Positions 52,712 through 61,562 are shown, counted from the first letter of the stretch. The stretch is 64,000 nt of DNA from Bin5 sp965204705 (GCA_965204705.1 OZ242006.1:3162001-3226000); one strand, 5' to 3'. Made by a program: numbers and translations. The notes: generated by a model not told the origin, from the letters alone.

Positions 52712-53833
52712 TTACTCTTCCTCCGACGCGACACCTTCGTCTTCATCCCCGGGGTCCATCCGGGACAGATCAGCGAGCAAATCGTCCGGATCCTGGGCGG
52801 TGTGCCGGTCCCACAATTCCTCTGCCAGAAGGTTGGCGTTTGCCTGAATTCCATAGCGGCCGAAATACTGGCAGACCCGCCTCACATCCCTTTTGAACAC
52901 GATCTGCGCGCTGGGATTTCCCTGCGTGTAGATTACTTGCGGAAAGTCGATCAGTTTGATCTCGCCCTGCCAGTATAGGATGTTGTATGCCGAAAGGTCT
53001 CCGTGGACGAGCCCTTCCTGCAACATGACAGCGATGCCCTCCCGAGTTCGCTCAAATAGCGGGCCCGGTTCATGTGGTTCCAGTTGCACCTCATGTAACG
53101 TCGGCGCAGCCAACTGTTCGTCGCCGACGTACTCCATAAGGATTGCATTTTCACCCACTCCGTAGGGTCTCGGAACAGGAACGCCAGCCGCATGCATTAG
53201 CTGCAAGGCGGAGAATTCGTACATTAGCCAAGAGGTATGACGTACCTGGGCCCCGAAGGCGGAATTCTTCTTGACGGCTCTCGCGACACGCTCGTCCCGT
53301 CTCTTGATAGCTTGCGGACGCCCGTCCTCTGCGGCTAGCAGATGGCGGCCCTCTCTATACATGGCATCGTTACGCAAGTTCCGAAACTGACGCGGCCGGT
53401 AAACCTTTGCGGCGATCCATTTCACTCCCATCGAAGGATGGGCCTTGCAGAGATAGACATTGGCCTCCTTGCCCCCCTTTACCTGCGCCATCACATCAAC
53501 AATCTGGTCCTGTGTGTAGAAGGGGTGGAGGGATTCTTTCAGAAATATGTTCTCGAAGCGCGCCGCGGTGTAGGTGGTCTCCCAGACATTGTCCAGCTCG
53601 ACGACTTCGGACAAGGCCTGAATCTGTGCGCGATGCATCTTGAACCGCAGCTGCTCGTTCATGGGTCGGGGTTCACGGTACGGCTTTCGGTGGTTACTGG
53701 GCGTAGGATCGGCCAAACCAAACTTCCTTTCGTAGAATTCAAGGTCAGCCTGTTCTTCTTCCCACTGGTCGTCGGATTCCTCCGACAAATGCTCATCCCA
53801 CTGCTGAGACTGATCGCTTGTATCCTTCTCCAT
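52712..53833 (-). CDS. RIO1-family serine/threonine kinase
   Basis: About 373 residues. RIO kinase landmarks: VKGGKEANVYLC (nucleotide loop), WIAAKVYRP (catalytic Lys), HGDLSAYNILYW (catalytic loop) and IKLIDFPQVIY (metal-binding Asp). N-terminal 60 and C-terminal 30 residues are very acidic. RIO1 proteins are best known from archaea and eukaryotes in small-subunit ribosome maturation; bacterial copies are less studied. Start chosen at the ATG 53833; a TTG at 53851 with GGGAG nine bases upstream is a real alternative. Converges with the TgpA gene. Confidence 0.92.
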   Translation of the reverse strand: MEKDTSDQSQQWDEHLSEESDDQWEEEQADLEFYERKFGLADPTPSNHRKPYREPRPMNEQLRFKMHRAQIQALSEVVELDNVWETTYTAARFENIFLKESLHPFYTQDQIVDVMAQVKGGKEANVYLCKAHPSMGVKWIAAKVYRPRQFRNLRNDAMYREGRHLLAAEDGRPQAIKRRDERVARAVKKNSAFGAQVRHTSWLMYEFSALQLMHAAGVPVPRPYGVGENAILMEYVGDEQLAAPTLHEVQLEPHEPGPLFERTREGIAVMLQEGLVHGDLSAYNILYWQGEIKLIDFPQVIYTQGNPSAQIVFKRDVRRVCQYFGRYGIQANANLLAEELWDRHTAQDPDDLLADLSRMDPGDEDEGVASEEE

Positions 53834-54182
53834 CTCTTCTCGACTCTTCAAAGTATTTTTGCTCCCTGGAATGATGTCCGGGCTTCCAATCCATCCCAGA
53901 CGACCACAATTTTCTGCTCGCCACTATCTGGCGGCTGACGCAGGTAGCCCTGTGCCTCGATCATTTCGCACGCGCTGTCTGCGTCCCTTAAGCATGTCCA
54001 GAGGCCAGGATTTCGGCCCGGACCTCTTCGTTTTGTGAATGTAGCGGGATCAACAACGGCCGCGGGCCTGGTACCGCCGGCAGCCCCAATCTGCAGGGGA
54101 GGAAGATTTGCAGCTAGAAGGAGTATTCAATCTTAAGGTCGCTGTGACAGCGAGCCTTACGCAACAATCTCAGGAGAAACAG
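53834..54182. other. Gene-free stretch between the micro-ORF and the RIO1 gene
   Basis: About 350 bases. Apart from the hairpin at 54135-54158 I see no gene, RNA or clear promoter for the RIO1 gene. Confidence 0.4.
54135..54158 (-). terminator. Hairpin downstream of the micro-ORF
   Basis: AAGG-CGCTG pairs with CAGCG-CCTT around TGA, about ten base pairs with one bulge. Only a weak T-rich tail follows on the minus strand, so it may stabilise the 3' end rather than terminate fully. Confidence 0.4.
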
Positions 54183-54245
54183 CTAGCTGGGCTCCACATG
54201 CGGGCAGTTACCCTCAACGCTATTCTTCTTATTTGCCTTACTCAT
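54183..54245 (-). CDS. Candidate 20-residue micro-protein
   Basis: Too short for usual gene calling. On the minus strand AAAGGAGG (54259-54252) is followed after six bases by ATG at 54245, 20 codons and TAG. The peptide begins MSKANKKN (basic) and ends CPHVEPS with a single cysteine. The near-perfect ribosome site and the hairpin 25 bases after the stop argue for translation. It lies 211 bases downstream of the VOC gene in the same direction; a TTGACA on the minus strand at 54382-54377 lacks a good -10. No function is proposed. Confidence 0.45.
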   Translation of the reverse strand: MSKANKKNSVEGNCPHVEPS

Positions 54246-54456
54246 ATGGAGCCTCCTTTCGCTGGTTTCGAATGAAGGTAAGCCCGATAGTGCTCCGCGG
54301 GCGGGACCGTCAGACTTGGCGCCACCTTAGCACATGTTCCGTCGAAACCAAAGTTGCTCACAATTTGGAGCGCGATTGTCAATACCTTGGAAACCTTGGT
54401 CTGTGCGGAGACTGCGTGTTTCATGAGATTCTGCAGAAATGGACGCCGCCGATTGG

Positions 54457-54819
54457 TCAAACCTCATGCATCTCAACGAGACGCCCATCGGGGTCGCGCA
54501 AATATGCAGACCGGCCCCATGGGTAGGTGTTGGGTGCAATGGCGGTGGGATCGCTGCCCAGACCTGTGTCCTCCCATTCCTTGTCGAGCGCTTTTACGCC
54601 GATGGCGAAGTGATCCTCATTGGGCGGGCCCGTTTCCTCGACGTCATATTCGGGACTGGACGGATCCTGGTGATGAATCAGGATATGTAAACCGTCCATC
54701 TGGAACAGCGCCATCTCGTCGGACTGAAACGCAGGTTCTCCTCCGAGAAGCCTTCGGTAGAAGACGACGAGCGCAGGCACGTCCTGAGTGAAAAACGCCA
54801 GTTCGATTATCGAACGCAT
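54457..54819 (-). CDS. VOC-family (glyoxalase/bleomycin-resistance fold) protein
   Basis: A 120-residue single VOC module pair. The first metal strand is IIELAFFTQDVPALVVFYRR, the central HFAIGV and the last strand YLRDPDGRLVEMHEV are typical, with likely metal ligands in these beta strands. Members include glyoxalases, dioxygenases and antibiotic-binding proteins; the present substrate is unknown. GGAGG precedes the ATG. Third gene of the SDR-DUF985-VOC minus-strand group. Confidence 0.87.
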   Translation of the reverse strand: MRSIIELAFFTQDVPALVVFYRRLLGGEPAFQSDEMALFQMDGLHILIHHQDPSSPEYDVEETGPPNEDHFAIGVKALDKEWEDTGLGSDPTAIAPNTYPWGRSAYLRDPDGRLVEMHEV

Positions 54820-54863
54820 CTAGTTAGCCTCCATTGCTGAGAAAGCCTCACGATCGCGAAAAC

Positions 54864-55385
54864 TCAACGCAGGTCGCGAAGAATCCTCTTTTGGGCGGGA
54901 AAGCGTGTCAAGAGCGAGGAGAACTCGTAATCGTCAGGCAAAGAAAAGTCGTCGTCGCTGTAGGCCGGCGCCAGAGAGCAGGCCATTAACGCCCAATTCC
55001 CGCCTTTCCGCAGGCGCGCGCCAAACCAGTTGCGCGCCGGGACAACCGCCTGCACGGTCTGGTGCGCAACAATGTCGTGTCCTAAAGCAATTTTCGTGTA
55101 GTCAAATTTAGTACCAAAAACAAACAACTCCACCTCATCCCCAATATAAAAATGCCACATCTCATCAGTTTCCAACCGGTGCAGACGCGACTTCGTGTCT
55201 GCTGTCAGGAGGTAGTAGATCACTGACTTGGCCGGGCGATCTGAATGAATGTTGGCTGGCAGGATGCTGGCTGGCAACCGCAAGGAGCCGGTATAGGTGA
55301 CACGATAGTAGCCTCCTTCCACAGGAAGAGGTTCCAGGTCTAGGGCTTGGATGATTTCGGCGGCTGAAGTGTCTGCAGTTCGCAT
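54864..55385 (-). CDS. Cupin of the DUF985 family
   Basis: A 173-residue cupin_5 (DUF985) protein. The family opening IIQALDLEPLPVEGGYYRVTY, the cupin strand SRLHRLETDEMWHFYIGDEVEL (His and Glu ligands) and the C-terminal LMACSLAPAYSDDDF are visible in this order. Members are small sugar- or metal-binding beta barrels of unknown reaction. It starts six bases after the SDR stop without a strong ribosome site, consistent with translational coupling. Confidence 0.9.
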   Translation of the reverse strand: MRTADTSAAEIIQALDLEPLPVEGGYYRVTYTGSLRLPASILPANIHSDRPAKSVIYYLLTADTKSRLHRLETDEMWHFYIGDEVELFVFGTKFDYTKIALGHDIVAHQTVQAVVPARNWFGARLRKGGNWALMACSLAPAYSDDDFSLPDDYEFSSLLTRFPAQKRILRDLR

Positions 55386-55391
55386 AGTCTG

Positions 55392-56204
55392 TTAGAAGGC
55401 CGGCGCCGCCAGAATGCCACCGTCTACCGTTAACGTTACTCCGGTTATCCAGCGCACAAGAGGTGAGGCCAGAAAGATACAGGCGTCAGCAATGTCTTCC
55501 GGTGTTCCCAGACGCGCCAGCGGGACGCGCTCTTGCCAGCGGCGTACACCATCCGGCCAAACCTGCGCGAGCCCCGGACGATCGATGAGGCCGGGCGCAA
55601 CCGCGTTCACTCGTATGCCATATTCTGACAGTTCAAGGGCTGCGTTTCTCGTGTACTGTTCGACCCCGGCTTTGGCGGCAGTGTAGTGACTGTGCGCGAA
55701 TGCCGGTGACGCGGCTTCAATGGAGGAGATGTTGACGATCGAGGCGCCGTTCCAGGGCTCAACTGACTTGGCCTTCAGTTCGATCATTGCTCTGGCTGCC
55801 CGTTGCGTACACAGGTGCGTTCCGGTCAGATTGGCAGCCAGCACCTGTTCCCATTCGCTGTCTGCCATGTCCAGGAGTGGCGACAGCGGGTAAGTACCCG
55901 CGTTGTTGACCAGAACATCCAGCCGTCCGCACTTCTCCAGGACCTGCGCGATCAGCCGGTCAACGTCCATGGCCAGCGAAACATCGGCTTGCAAGGCAAC
56001 AGCCTGCCCGCCCTCCAGCTTGATTCCTTCGACTACCTCCGTGGCCGTTGCCTCCGCCTGCACAAAGCCGATCACGACTGAAGCGCCCAGAGAAGCGAAC
56101 CGGCGGGCGATTCCCGCGCCGATACCGCGGCTGCCGCCGCTGACCAGGACAACACTGCCCGAAAAGTCGAGAATGTTCGTCAGTTCTGGAACTTGCCCGT
56201 CCAT
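55392..56204 (-). CDS. Short-chain dehydrogenase/reductase
   Basis: A 270-residue classical SDR. Cofactor loop VSGGSRGIGAGIARR, NNAG, catalytic Ser in NISSIEAASP and Tyr/Lys in HYTAAKAG, then the C-terminal GVTLTVDGG. Probably NAD(P)-dependent oxidation or reduction of an alcohol or ketone group; the substrate is not predictable. GGAG lies eight bases before the ATG. First gene of the SDR-DUF985-VOC operon; a TATTAT box on the minus strand about 55 bases upstream may be its -10. Confidence 0.92.
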   Translation of the reverse strand: MDGQVPELTNILDFSGSVVLVSGGSRGIGAGIARRFASLGASVVIGFVQAEATATEVVEGIKLEGGQAVALQADVSLAMDVDRLIAQVLEKCGRLDVLVNNAGTYPLSPLLDMADSEWEQVLAANLTGTHLCTQRAARAMIELKAKSVEPWNGASIVNISSIEAASPAFAHSHYTAAKAGVEQYTRNAALELSEYGIRVNAVAPGLIDRPGLAQVWPDGVRRWQERVPLARLGTPEDIADACIFLASPLVRWITGVTLTVDGGILAAPAF

Positions 56205-56356
56205 GTCAGGTCTCCATTCAAACTGCCTCCTGACCCTCTTTCAACACTCACGCATGATAATACAGTGTCGATACCGCCCCAATTCCTGCTGTCATACGCA
56301 TTTGCTCGACTCGAGAGTCGGTCCCAGTCCTTGCTGCGGACGGTCTCAGGATGGAG

Positions 56357-56385
56357 TTGACCCTTGAATCTATTTTGTGTAGTCT
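56357..56385 (+). promoter_or_regulatory. Promoter of the PhyH gene
   Basis: TTGACC at 56357-56362, a 17-base spacer, then TAGTCT at 56380-56385 directly after TG. Leader about 35 bases to the ATG. Confidence 0.5.
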
Positions 56386-56426
56386 TTCAAAGAATTCTGG
56401 CCTATCCACCATTCTAGGAGACAACT

Positions 56427-57200
56427 ATGCTTTCACTTGCTCAAAAGCGCGAATTCTACGAAGAAGGTTATCTGAAAGTCCCAGGTGTCGTGCCCAAAGT
56501 ACTGATCGATGAAGCTCTGCGAGCCGTGAATCACTCCATCGGCACGGTCGGTCTGGGGGGCGAGGATATGGAAAACAACCGGTCCGCCTTCCACTGTGCC
56601 GAGCTACTGCGGGCGCCGGTGATATTGGACCTGTTCCGAAAGTCGCCTGTAATGGAAATCGCCGAGGAGTTGATGGGAGAGGGAAATGTCACGCCCGTAA
56701 TTCAGGCAAAACCCTATCCCCGCTTTCCTCTTCCCCTGGGTGAAGATGCCCCGGCGCCGCGCGGCCATATCGACGGTATCGGCAGCGGAACAAACGGCAT
56801 GCCAAAGGGATATTACAATCGGGGCTTTACCGCCTTTGCCGTCGTGTACCTGGCCGACCTGTTGGAGACGAACGCAGGCAATTTCACCGTTTGGCCCAAA
56901 TCGCATCACGCCTTCGAAGAGTATTTCCAGAAACACGGGCACGAAGTGCTGGTCAATGGAAGGCCCGACATCCCTCTTCCTGAAGATCCAGTGATGGTTA
57001 CGGGAAGGGCCGGCGACCTGATCTTGGCCCACTGCCTGATGTTCCACACGGGGGGACCGAATAGCTCCCCGAACGTACGCCACGCAGTTATTTCGCGACT
57101 TCGTCACAAAGAGGTGGAAGACAACGGCAAAGAGGGCTACACAGATCTGTGGCAGGAGTGGCCGGGCGTGAGAGAGGCGATGGGCTTGGAACTCGAATAA
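56427..57200 (+). CDS. Phytanoyl-CoA dioxygenase family (PhyH) oxygenase
   Basis: A 257-residue non-haem Fe(II)/2-oxoglutarate oxygenase. Iron ligands: His and Asp in GHIDG (around 113-117) and the distal His in MFHTGGPNSSPNVRHAV, whose following Arg binds 2-oxoglutarate. TAGGAG precedes the ATG. PhyH proteins hydroxylate small molecules and are very numerous in some Chloroflexota and sponge-associated bacteria. Substrate unknown. Converges with the sugar-binding lipoprotein gene. Confidence 0.9.
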   Translation: MLSLAQKREFYEEGYLKVPGVVPKVLIDEALRAVNHSIGTVGLGGEDMENNRSAFHCAELLRAPVILDLFRKSPVMEIAEELMGEGNVTPVIQAKPYPRFPLPLGEDAPAPRGHIDGIGSGTNGMPKGYYNRGFTAFAVVYLADLLETNAGNFTVWPKSHHAFEEYFQKHGHEVLVNGRPDIPLPEDPVMVTGRAGDLILAHCLMFHTGGPNSSPNVRHAVISRLRHKEVEDNGKEGYTDLWQEWPGVREAMGLELE

Positions 57201-57269
57201 GCGCCTGCAAATTGACCTCAGCAGCGCAAAACCGCCGACAGCAGGAGCGCCGACGGGCGACTCTACATC

Positions 57270-58631
57270 CTACTGCAAGAGCTCTCCGTTTTGGATTGCT
57301 CTCTGGCGTCCTTCTTCCAGGAGAATCTGAATCTCGGCCACGTCCAGAGGTTTGCTCGTCGCCAGAAAGAGTCTCCTCAGGACCTGATTGAAGCTCGCCC
57401 GCATGCTGTCGGGCAGCAAGAGAAACATTGGGGGACTAATCTCATCGGCTTCACTTACGATCTGGTCTCCCTTATAGGCTGCGGCTGAGAGTAGCTCGCG
57501 GTCAATCTCGCGATGAACCGGCACGTAGCCAATGTTGCTGTCGTCGTTTCCGATCTGTTTGAGCTGCAGCTCCTGCGCTTCAGCGGAACCCATGTAGCCT
57601 ACAAATGCATTGGCCTCAATTCGATTGAGAGCGTCTGCCGGGACAACATACCCGAATACAATTGAGACCTCCCCTATAGGCTGGGTTTCGTCTATTCGGG
57701 GAAACTGAAAGAAGTCGAGTTCATTGGCAAATACGGGCGGCAGATCGGCGAGGCTGTAATGGGGCGCGAGCGCCATCACCGACTTCTCCCAGGTTAAGGG
57801 ACTATCTCCGTCCCCGCGGATCAATGCTGTCATGCTATTCATCTCGGAAGTGCTCCCCGGTCGCTCAACGAAATAGCCGCGATCCAGGAGCGACTTCCAC
57901 AGTTCCCACACCTGTGCCACTCTCTGGTCATGGAAGTCGACTCGCCCTGCAATCAGGTCCCGATGAAAGTCGGGGCCGTTCAGGCGCATGTTCAGATAAT
58001 CAAACCAGTAGATGCTGATAAAGGGGTTTTGCCCCGCGAGTGACATTGGAGTGATCCCGTTGGCAAGAAAAGTGTCGCAGATGCTGATGAACTCTTCCCA
58101 TGTGTCAGGAGGCTCCAGCCCAAACTGGTCGAAGACTTCCTTATTGTAGTAGATTCCCGTCCAGCTGAAGCCCGAAGGCACAAATCGTAAAGTCCCATCG
58201 AATCGACTGATATCCCGGAAACGCCTGCCATAGGCCTCGGTAAAGTTGCCCTCTGTCCAGACTTCGGAGACATCGGCCAAAAGCCCGTGCGAGGCCGCGC
58301 TGCTCAGCTGGTCTCCGTTCCACATCAGCAGCACATCTGGGGGCTGCTCGTCAAGCAAGTAGCTACCCGCGTTGAAGCGGTAGGACTGGCGGTCGACTTG
58401 GATGCTGGGCGCCAGTTCCTGAAACCGTTCGATAGCTACCTGTTCAGGGGCGCTGAAAAGAGAATTGTTGGGGGCAACGTAGGTCAGCGTCACCGGCGGG
58501 CTATCCGGAGCAAACAGGAACTCCTCTTCCGGCCCGCGTCCGCACCCGCCAAATAGAACCCCAAGAGACAGCAAGAACAGCGCAATAGTTACACGCCTGA
58601 CAGAACGGAGAGGCAGCCGAATGTGAAGCAT
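57270..58631 (-). CDS. Sugar ABC transporter substrate-binding lipoprotein
   Basis: A 453-residue extracellular solute-binding protein (family 1). Signal peptide with core VTIALFLLSLGVLF and lipobox GGC, lipid on Cys30. The ligand-binding fold is shown by YVAPNNSLFSAPEQVAIERF, FSWTGIYYNKEVFDQFGLEPPDTWEEF split around residues 155-180, and the late FVGYMGSAEAQ helix. Expected to deliver an oligosaccharide or sugar derivative to an ABC permease, but no permease or ATPase gene is nearby, so it is an orphan. It follows the homocysteine methyltransferase gene by 94 bases. Confidence 0.9.
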   Translation of the reverse strand: MLHIRLPLRSVRRVTIALFLLSLGVLFGGCGRGPEEEFLFAPDSPPVTLTYVAPNNSLFSAPEQVAIERFQELAPSIQVDRQSYRFNAGSYLLDEQPPDVLLMWNGDQLSSAASHGLLADVSEVWTEGNFTEAYGRRFRDISRFDGTLRFVPSGFSWTGIYYNKEVFDQFGLEPPDTWEEFISICDTFLANGITPMSLAGQNPFISIYWFDYLNMRLNGPDFHRDLIAGRVDFHDQRVAQVWELWKSLLDRGYFVERPGSTSEMNSMTALIRGDGDSPLTWEKSVMALAPHYSLADLPPVFANELDFFQFPRIDETQPIGEVSIVFGYVVPADALNRIEANAFVGYMGSAEAQELQLKQIGNDDSNIGYVPVHREIDRELLSAAAYKGDQIVSEADEISPPMFLLLPDSMRASFNQVLRRLFLATSKPLDVAEIQILLEEGRQRAIQNGELLQ

Positions 58632-58725
58632 GTTGGTATTCCTTGAAAGAAAATCCGATGGCCGGGAGAGACGCTTTTCTCGGCGACCGGCCGTATGTGG
58701 GGCGCTGAGCTTAACTCAACAATTA

Positions 58726-59682
58726 CTACGCAGCAGACCTCTGCAATCGCTTGGCCAGGGCTTCGATGTGAGGCAACCCCGTGCCGCAACAACCGCCTAC
58801 CAGCTTTGCGCCTTGCCCAACCCAAGACATGGCCCGGTCGGCAAAGACCTCGGGCTCTATGATGTCGACAAACTGCCAGTGGGGCATCTCGAAATACCCA
58901 CTCTCGGGATAGGCGCCTGTTGGCCCGTCCCAGACAGCCTGAATTGCGCCCAGTGCCTCTCCGGTTATGTCCACGTCGCTGTGCATTATGGCTGCCAGCG
59001 ATCCGCCTTCTGCCATTACCGCGGCAACGCCCGCAGCCAGCGGGACCTCTTCGCGAATCGTGGGGGCCAGCTTGAGGCCGCCTCCCTCAATGCGCTCGCA
59101 ACTGAATCCCACCCATACAGGCAGGCCAGTTGCCGAAGCCGCCTCTAGAGCGGCTAAACTGTATTCAACGTCTCGCATCATTTCCAGCAGCAGGAAGTCG
59201 ACACCGGACCCGGCCAGTAGCTCAGCCTGCTCCCCCAAAAGGATCCCCATCTCCTGTACAGAAGGTCGGCCCCCATCGCCGAGTCCCCCAGCCATCGGCG
59301 AGATCGACCCGGCAATCCACACGGTACTGGGAGCGGCATCCCATTCCCCCTCGCCATTCTTGCTCATCGCCTCGCCGGCCTCTTCTCTTGCTTGAACGGC
59401 CAGCCGGGCGGCCTGCCGGTTTATCTCTTCAGTCCGACTCTCGACACCGGCAATCCGCAACATATGCCGTCCACTGGCGAAAGTGTTAGTGATTATTATC
59501 TCGGCGCCTACACGGATGTAGTCGAGATGGACTTGCCTGACAACCTCGGGATGCGTGGCAACCGCCAAGCCGCTCCAGGCGACGCTGTTCATCGGCACGC
59601 CCCGGCTCTGCAACTCGGTCCCTGTCGCACCGTCCAGGAGAATTGGTCGGCCGTCTTTGAGTCGTTCGCTGATAGTTGTCAT
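58726..59682 (-). CDS. Homocysteine S-methyltransferase family protein
   Basis: About 318 residues from the ATG at 59682, with GAGG nine bases upstream. Opening LLDGATGTELQSRG and C-terminal VGGCCGTGLPHIEAL are diagnostic for the zinc-dependent Hcy-methyltransferase barrel. The CC pair of the zinc site is present, but the upstream ligand position, usually a Cys in a GxNC-like motif, appears as IMHSDVD, with Ser. The family transfers a methyl group from S-methylmethionine, betaine or folate to homocysteine; donor here unknown. An extended -10 promoter lies at 59795-59803. Confidence 0.87.
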   Translation of the reverse strand: MTTISERLKDGRPILLDGATGTELQSRGVPMNSVAWSGLAVATHPEVVRQVHLDYIRVGAEIIITNTFASGRHMLRIAGVESRTEEINRQAARLAVQAREEAGEAMSKNGEGEWDAAPSTVWIAGSISPMAGGLGDGGRPSVQEMGILLGEQAELLAGSGVDFLLLEMMRDVEYSLAALEAASATGLPVWVGFSCERIEGGGLKLAPTIREEVPLAAGVAAVMAEGGSLAAIMHSDVDITGEALGAIQAVWDGPTGAYPESGYFEMPHWQFVDIIEPEVFADRAMSWVGQGAKLVGGCCGTGLPHIEALAKRLQRSAA

Positions 59683-59794
59683 CGTATGTAACCTCAAATA
59701 GCGCGGATGCGTCTAGGAGAAACTGAAATGCCAGGCGCCATCAGGAGCATCAGGGAACTTGCGCAGCAACTACGGTCTGGCTGCTTTCGGGGCT

Positions 59795-59803
59795 ATTGTA
59801 ACA
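59795..59803 (-). promoter_or_regulatory. Extended -10 promoter of the homocysteine methyltransferase gene
   Basis: Minus strand reads TGTTACAAT (TACAAT with TGn). Leader of about 105 bases to the ATG. Same type as the promoters at 46661, 48463 and 22426. Confidence 0.6.
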
Positions 59804-60200
59804 GCCGCAAATGAAAAAGCGAACTACTCCGGAGACTTGGAAGCTTCTGGCGTGAGAATGGCCCATGTTCAACGTACCCGGCTTTGGGACAGTAAGAGAT
59901 TTCAGTGACGCCAACCTTATGCCGGATTCAAGCGTAAGTTACGTTCAAGTCTCCTCTGTTGCATGGGGATCGGGGCGCTCATAGTTCTGAAGGCGGTCTT
60001 CCCCTGACATCCCTTCTCGTCTCGACCAATCCCTTTGAGGCGGGCCTTAATACGCTGGATGTCATTTGCGTTCACGTCAGAGCCCCTCTGCCGGCCATCT
60101 GCGCTAACCCCGCATACCTTTGCCGTTCCAGGCGGGATAGGATAGGCTTGCGGGCATAGCTGCCACACAGCCGCTTTCGATTCAAGAAGAGAGTGCCCAC
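59804..60200. other. Divergent intergenic region
   Basis: About 400 bases before the M20 peptidase gene. No gene or RNA recognised. I found no clear promoter for the M20 gene; GAAGAGAG near its ATG serves as ribosome site. Confidence 0.35.
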
Positions 60201-61541
60201 ATGACCACACCGATCCACGAGCGACCAACTGACCTCCTGCGAACGTTGATCCGCTATGACACGACAAATCCGCCCGGAAACGAGGCCGAGTGCATCGGCT
60301 ATCTGAACGGCCTGCTGCAGGAAGCCGGCCTGGCAACCACCGTCCTTGCGAAGGACCCGAAGAGGCCCAATCTCGTAACGCGTTTGCCGGGACGGGGGGA
60401 GGCGCCCGGACTGGTCTTGCAGGGCCATGTGGATGTAGTAACCACCGCGAATCAAGCCTGGCAACATGATCCTTTCGGCGCCGAACTGATCGATGGGTTT
60501 GTCTGGGGCAGAGGAAGCCTGGACATGAAGAGCGGCGTGACGATGATGACCTGTGCGGTGTTGCGCGCCGCTGCCGAAGGGCGCGTACCTGCAGGCGACA
60601 TTATTCTGACGATAATGAGCGACGAGGAAGCCGGCAGCGACTACGGCGCCCGCTTCCTGACCGAAGAGCATCCCGAGCAGTTCGAAGGCGCAAAGTATGC
60701 CATCGGCGAAGGTGGAGGAAGCGCTCAATACCTGGGCGACCAGCGTTTCTATCCGCTGATGGTCGCCGAAAAGCAGGTCTGCTGGTTGCGGACACGCCTG
60801 ACAGGTCCGGGCGGACACGGCTCGACGCCGCTGCGCGACGGCGCCATGGCCCGGCTGGGCAAGCTGTTGACTACGCTCAATGGCAACAGATTGCCAGTGC
60901 ATGTTACGCCAGTCATGGAACAGATGCTGCCGGCGCTGGCCGAGCAGGCGCAGGGCCCGCTGGCCGAGTCAGCAATGGCTCTGCTGGACCCGGAACGCAC
61001 TGACGCCACGCTCGACAAGATGGCCGAGGATGGCGTGCCGCAGGCTCGGTCGTTTGACGCGCTGCTACACAATACGGTAAATGCTACCGTAGTGGGCGGG
61101 GGCATTAAGACGAACGTAATCCCCAGCGAGATAGTGTTGGAACTTGACGGACGGGTCCTGCCGGGCTTTACCTCAGACAACCTGATCGCCGAACTGCATG
61201 ATCTACTGGGGGATGATCTTTCTTTTGAAATAATCCGACACGACCCAGGGACTGCCGACGTAAACATGGGCCTGTTCCGGCTGCTCAAAGGCATTGTGGA
61301 AGAGCTCGACCCAGACGGCGTAGTCATACCTTCGATGGTGGGCGGCTTCACCGATGGACGTATGTTTTCCCGCCTGGGCATCCAGAACTACGGATTCTTG
61401 CCAATGAAACTTCCACCTGGCACTAATTTTGGCGCCACTGTCCACGCAGCCGATGAGCGCGTGCCAGTGGAGGCATTGGAGTTCGGATTACAGGCCATGT
61501 CCACTGTATTGGAGCGCTATGGCGAAGGTGCCGCAGACTGA
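60201..61541 (+). CDS. M20-family metallopeptidase (ArgE/DapE/ACY1-like)
   Basis: A 446-residue zinc enzyme. Motifs: LQGHVDVVTTANQAW (first metal His and Asp), WGRGSLDMKSGVTMM (bridging Asp), MSDEEAGSDYGA (catalytic Glu pair) and the dimerisation-domain GPGGHGSTP. A C-terminal ATVHAADERV supplies the last His. Hydrolyses an N-acyl amino acid or dipeptide. It is first of three plus-strand genes (M20, methyltransferase, nucleotidyltransferase) with short gaps. It is not the same subfamily as the LysK-like gene at 43502. Confidence 0.93.
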   Translation: MTTPIHERPTDLLRTLIRYDTTNPPGNEAECIGYLNGLLQEAGLATTVLAKDPKRPNLVTRLPGRGEAPGLVLQGHVDVVTTANQAWQHDPFGAELIDGFVWGRGSLDMKSGVTMMTCAVLRAAAEGRVPAGDIILTIMSDEEAGSDYGARFLTEEHPEQFEGAKYAIGEGGGSAQYLGDQRFYPLMVAEKQVCWLRTRLTGPGGHGSTPLRDGAMARLGKLLTTLNGNRLPVHVTPVMEQMLPALAEQAQGPLAESAMALLDPERTDATLDKMAEDGVPQARSFDALLHNTVNATVVGGGIKTNVIPSEIVLELDGRVLPGFTSDNLIAELHDLLGDDLSFEIIRHDPGTADVNMGLFRLLKGIVEELDPDGVVIPSMVGGFTDGRMFSRLGIQNYGFLPMKLPPGTNFGATVHAADERVPVEALEFGLQAMSTVLERYGEGAAD

Positions 61542-61562
61542 CGAATCCAACTTCACACGAAA

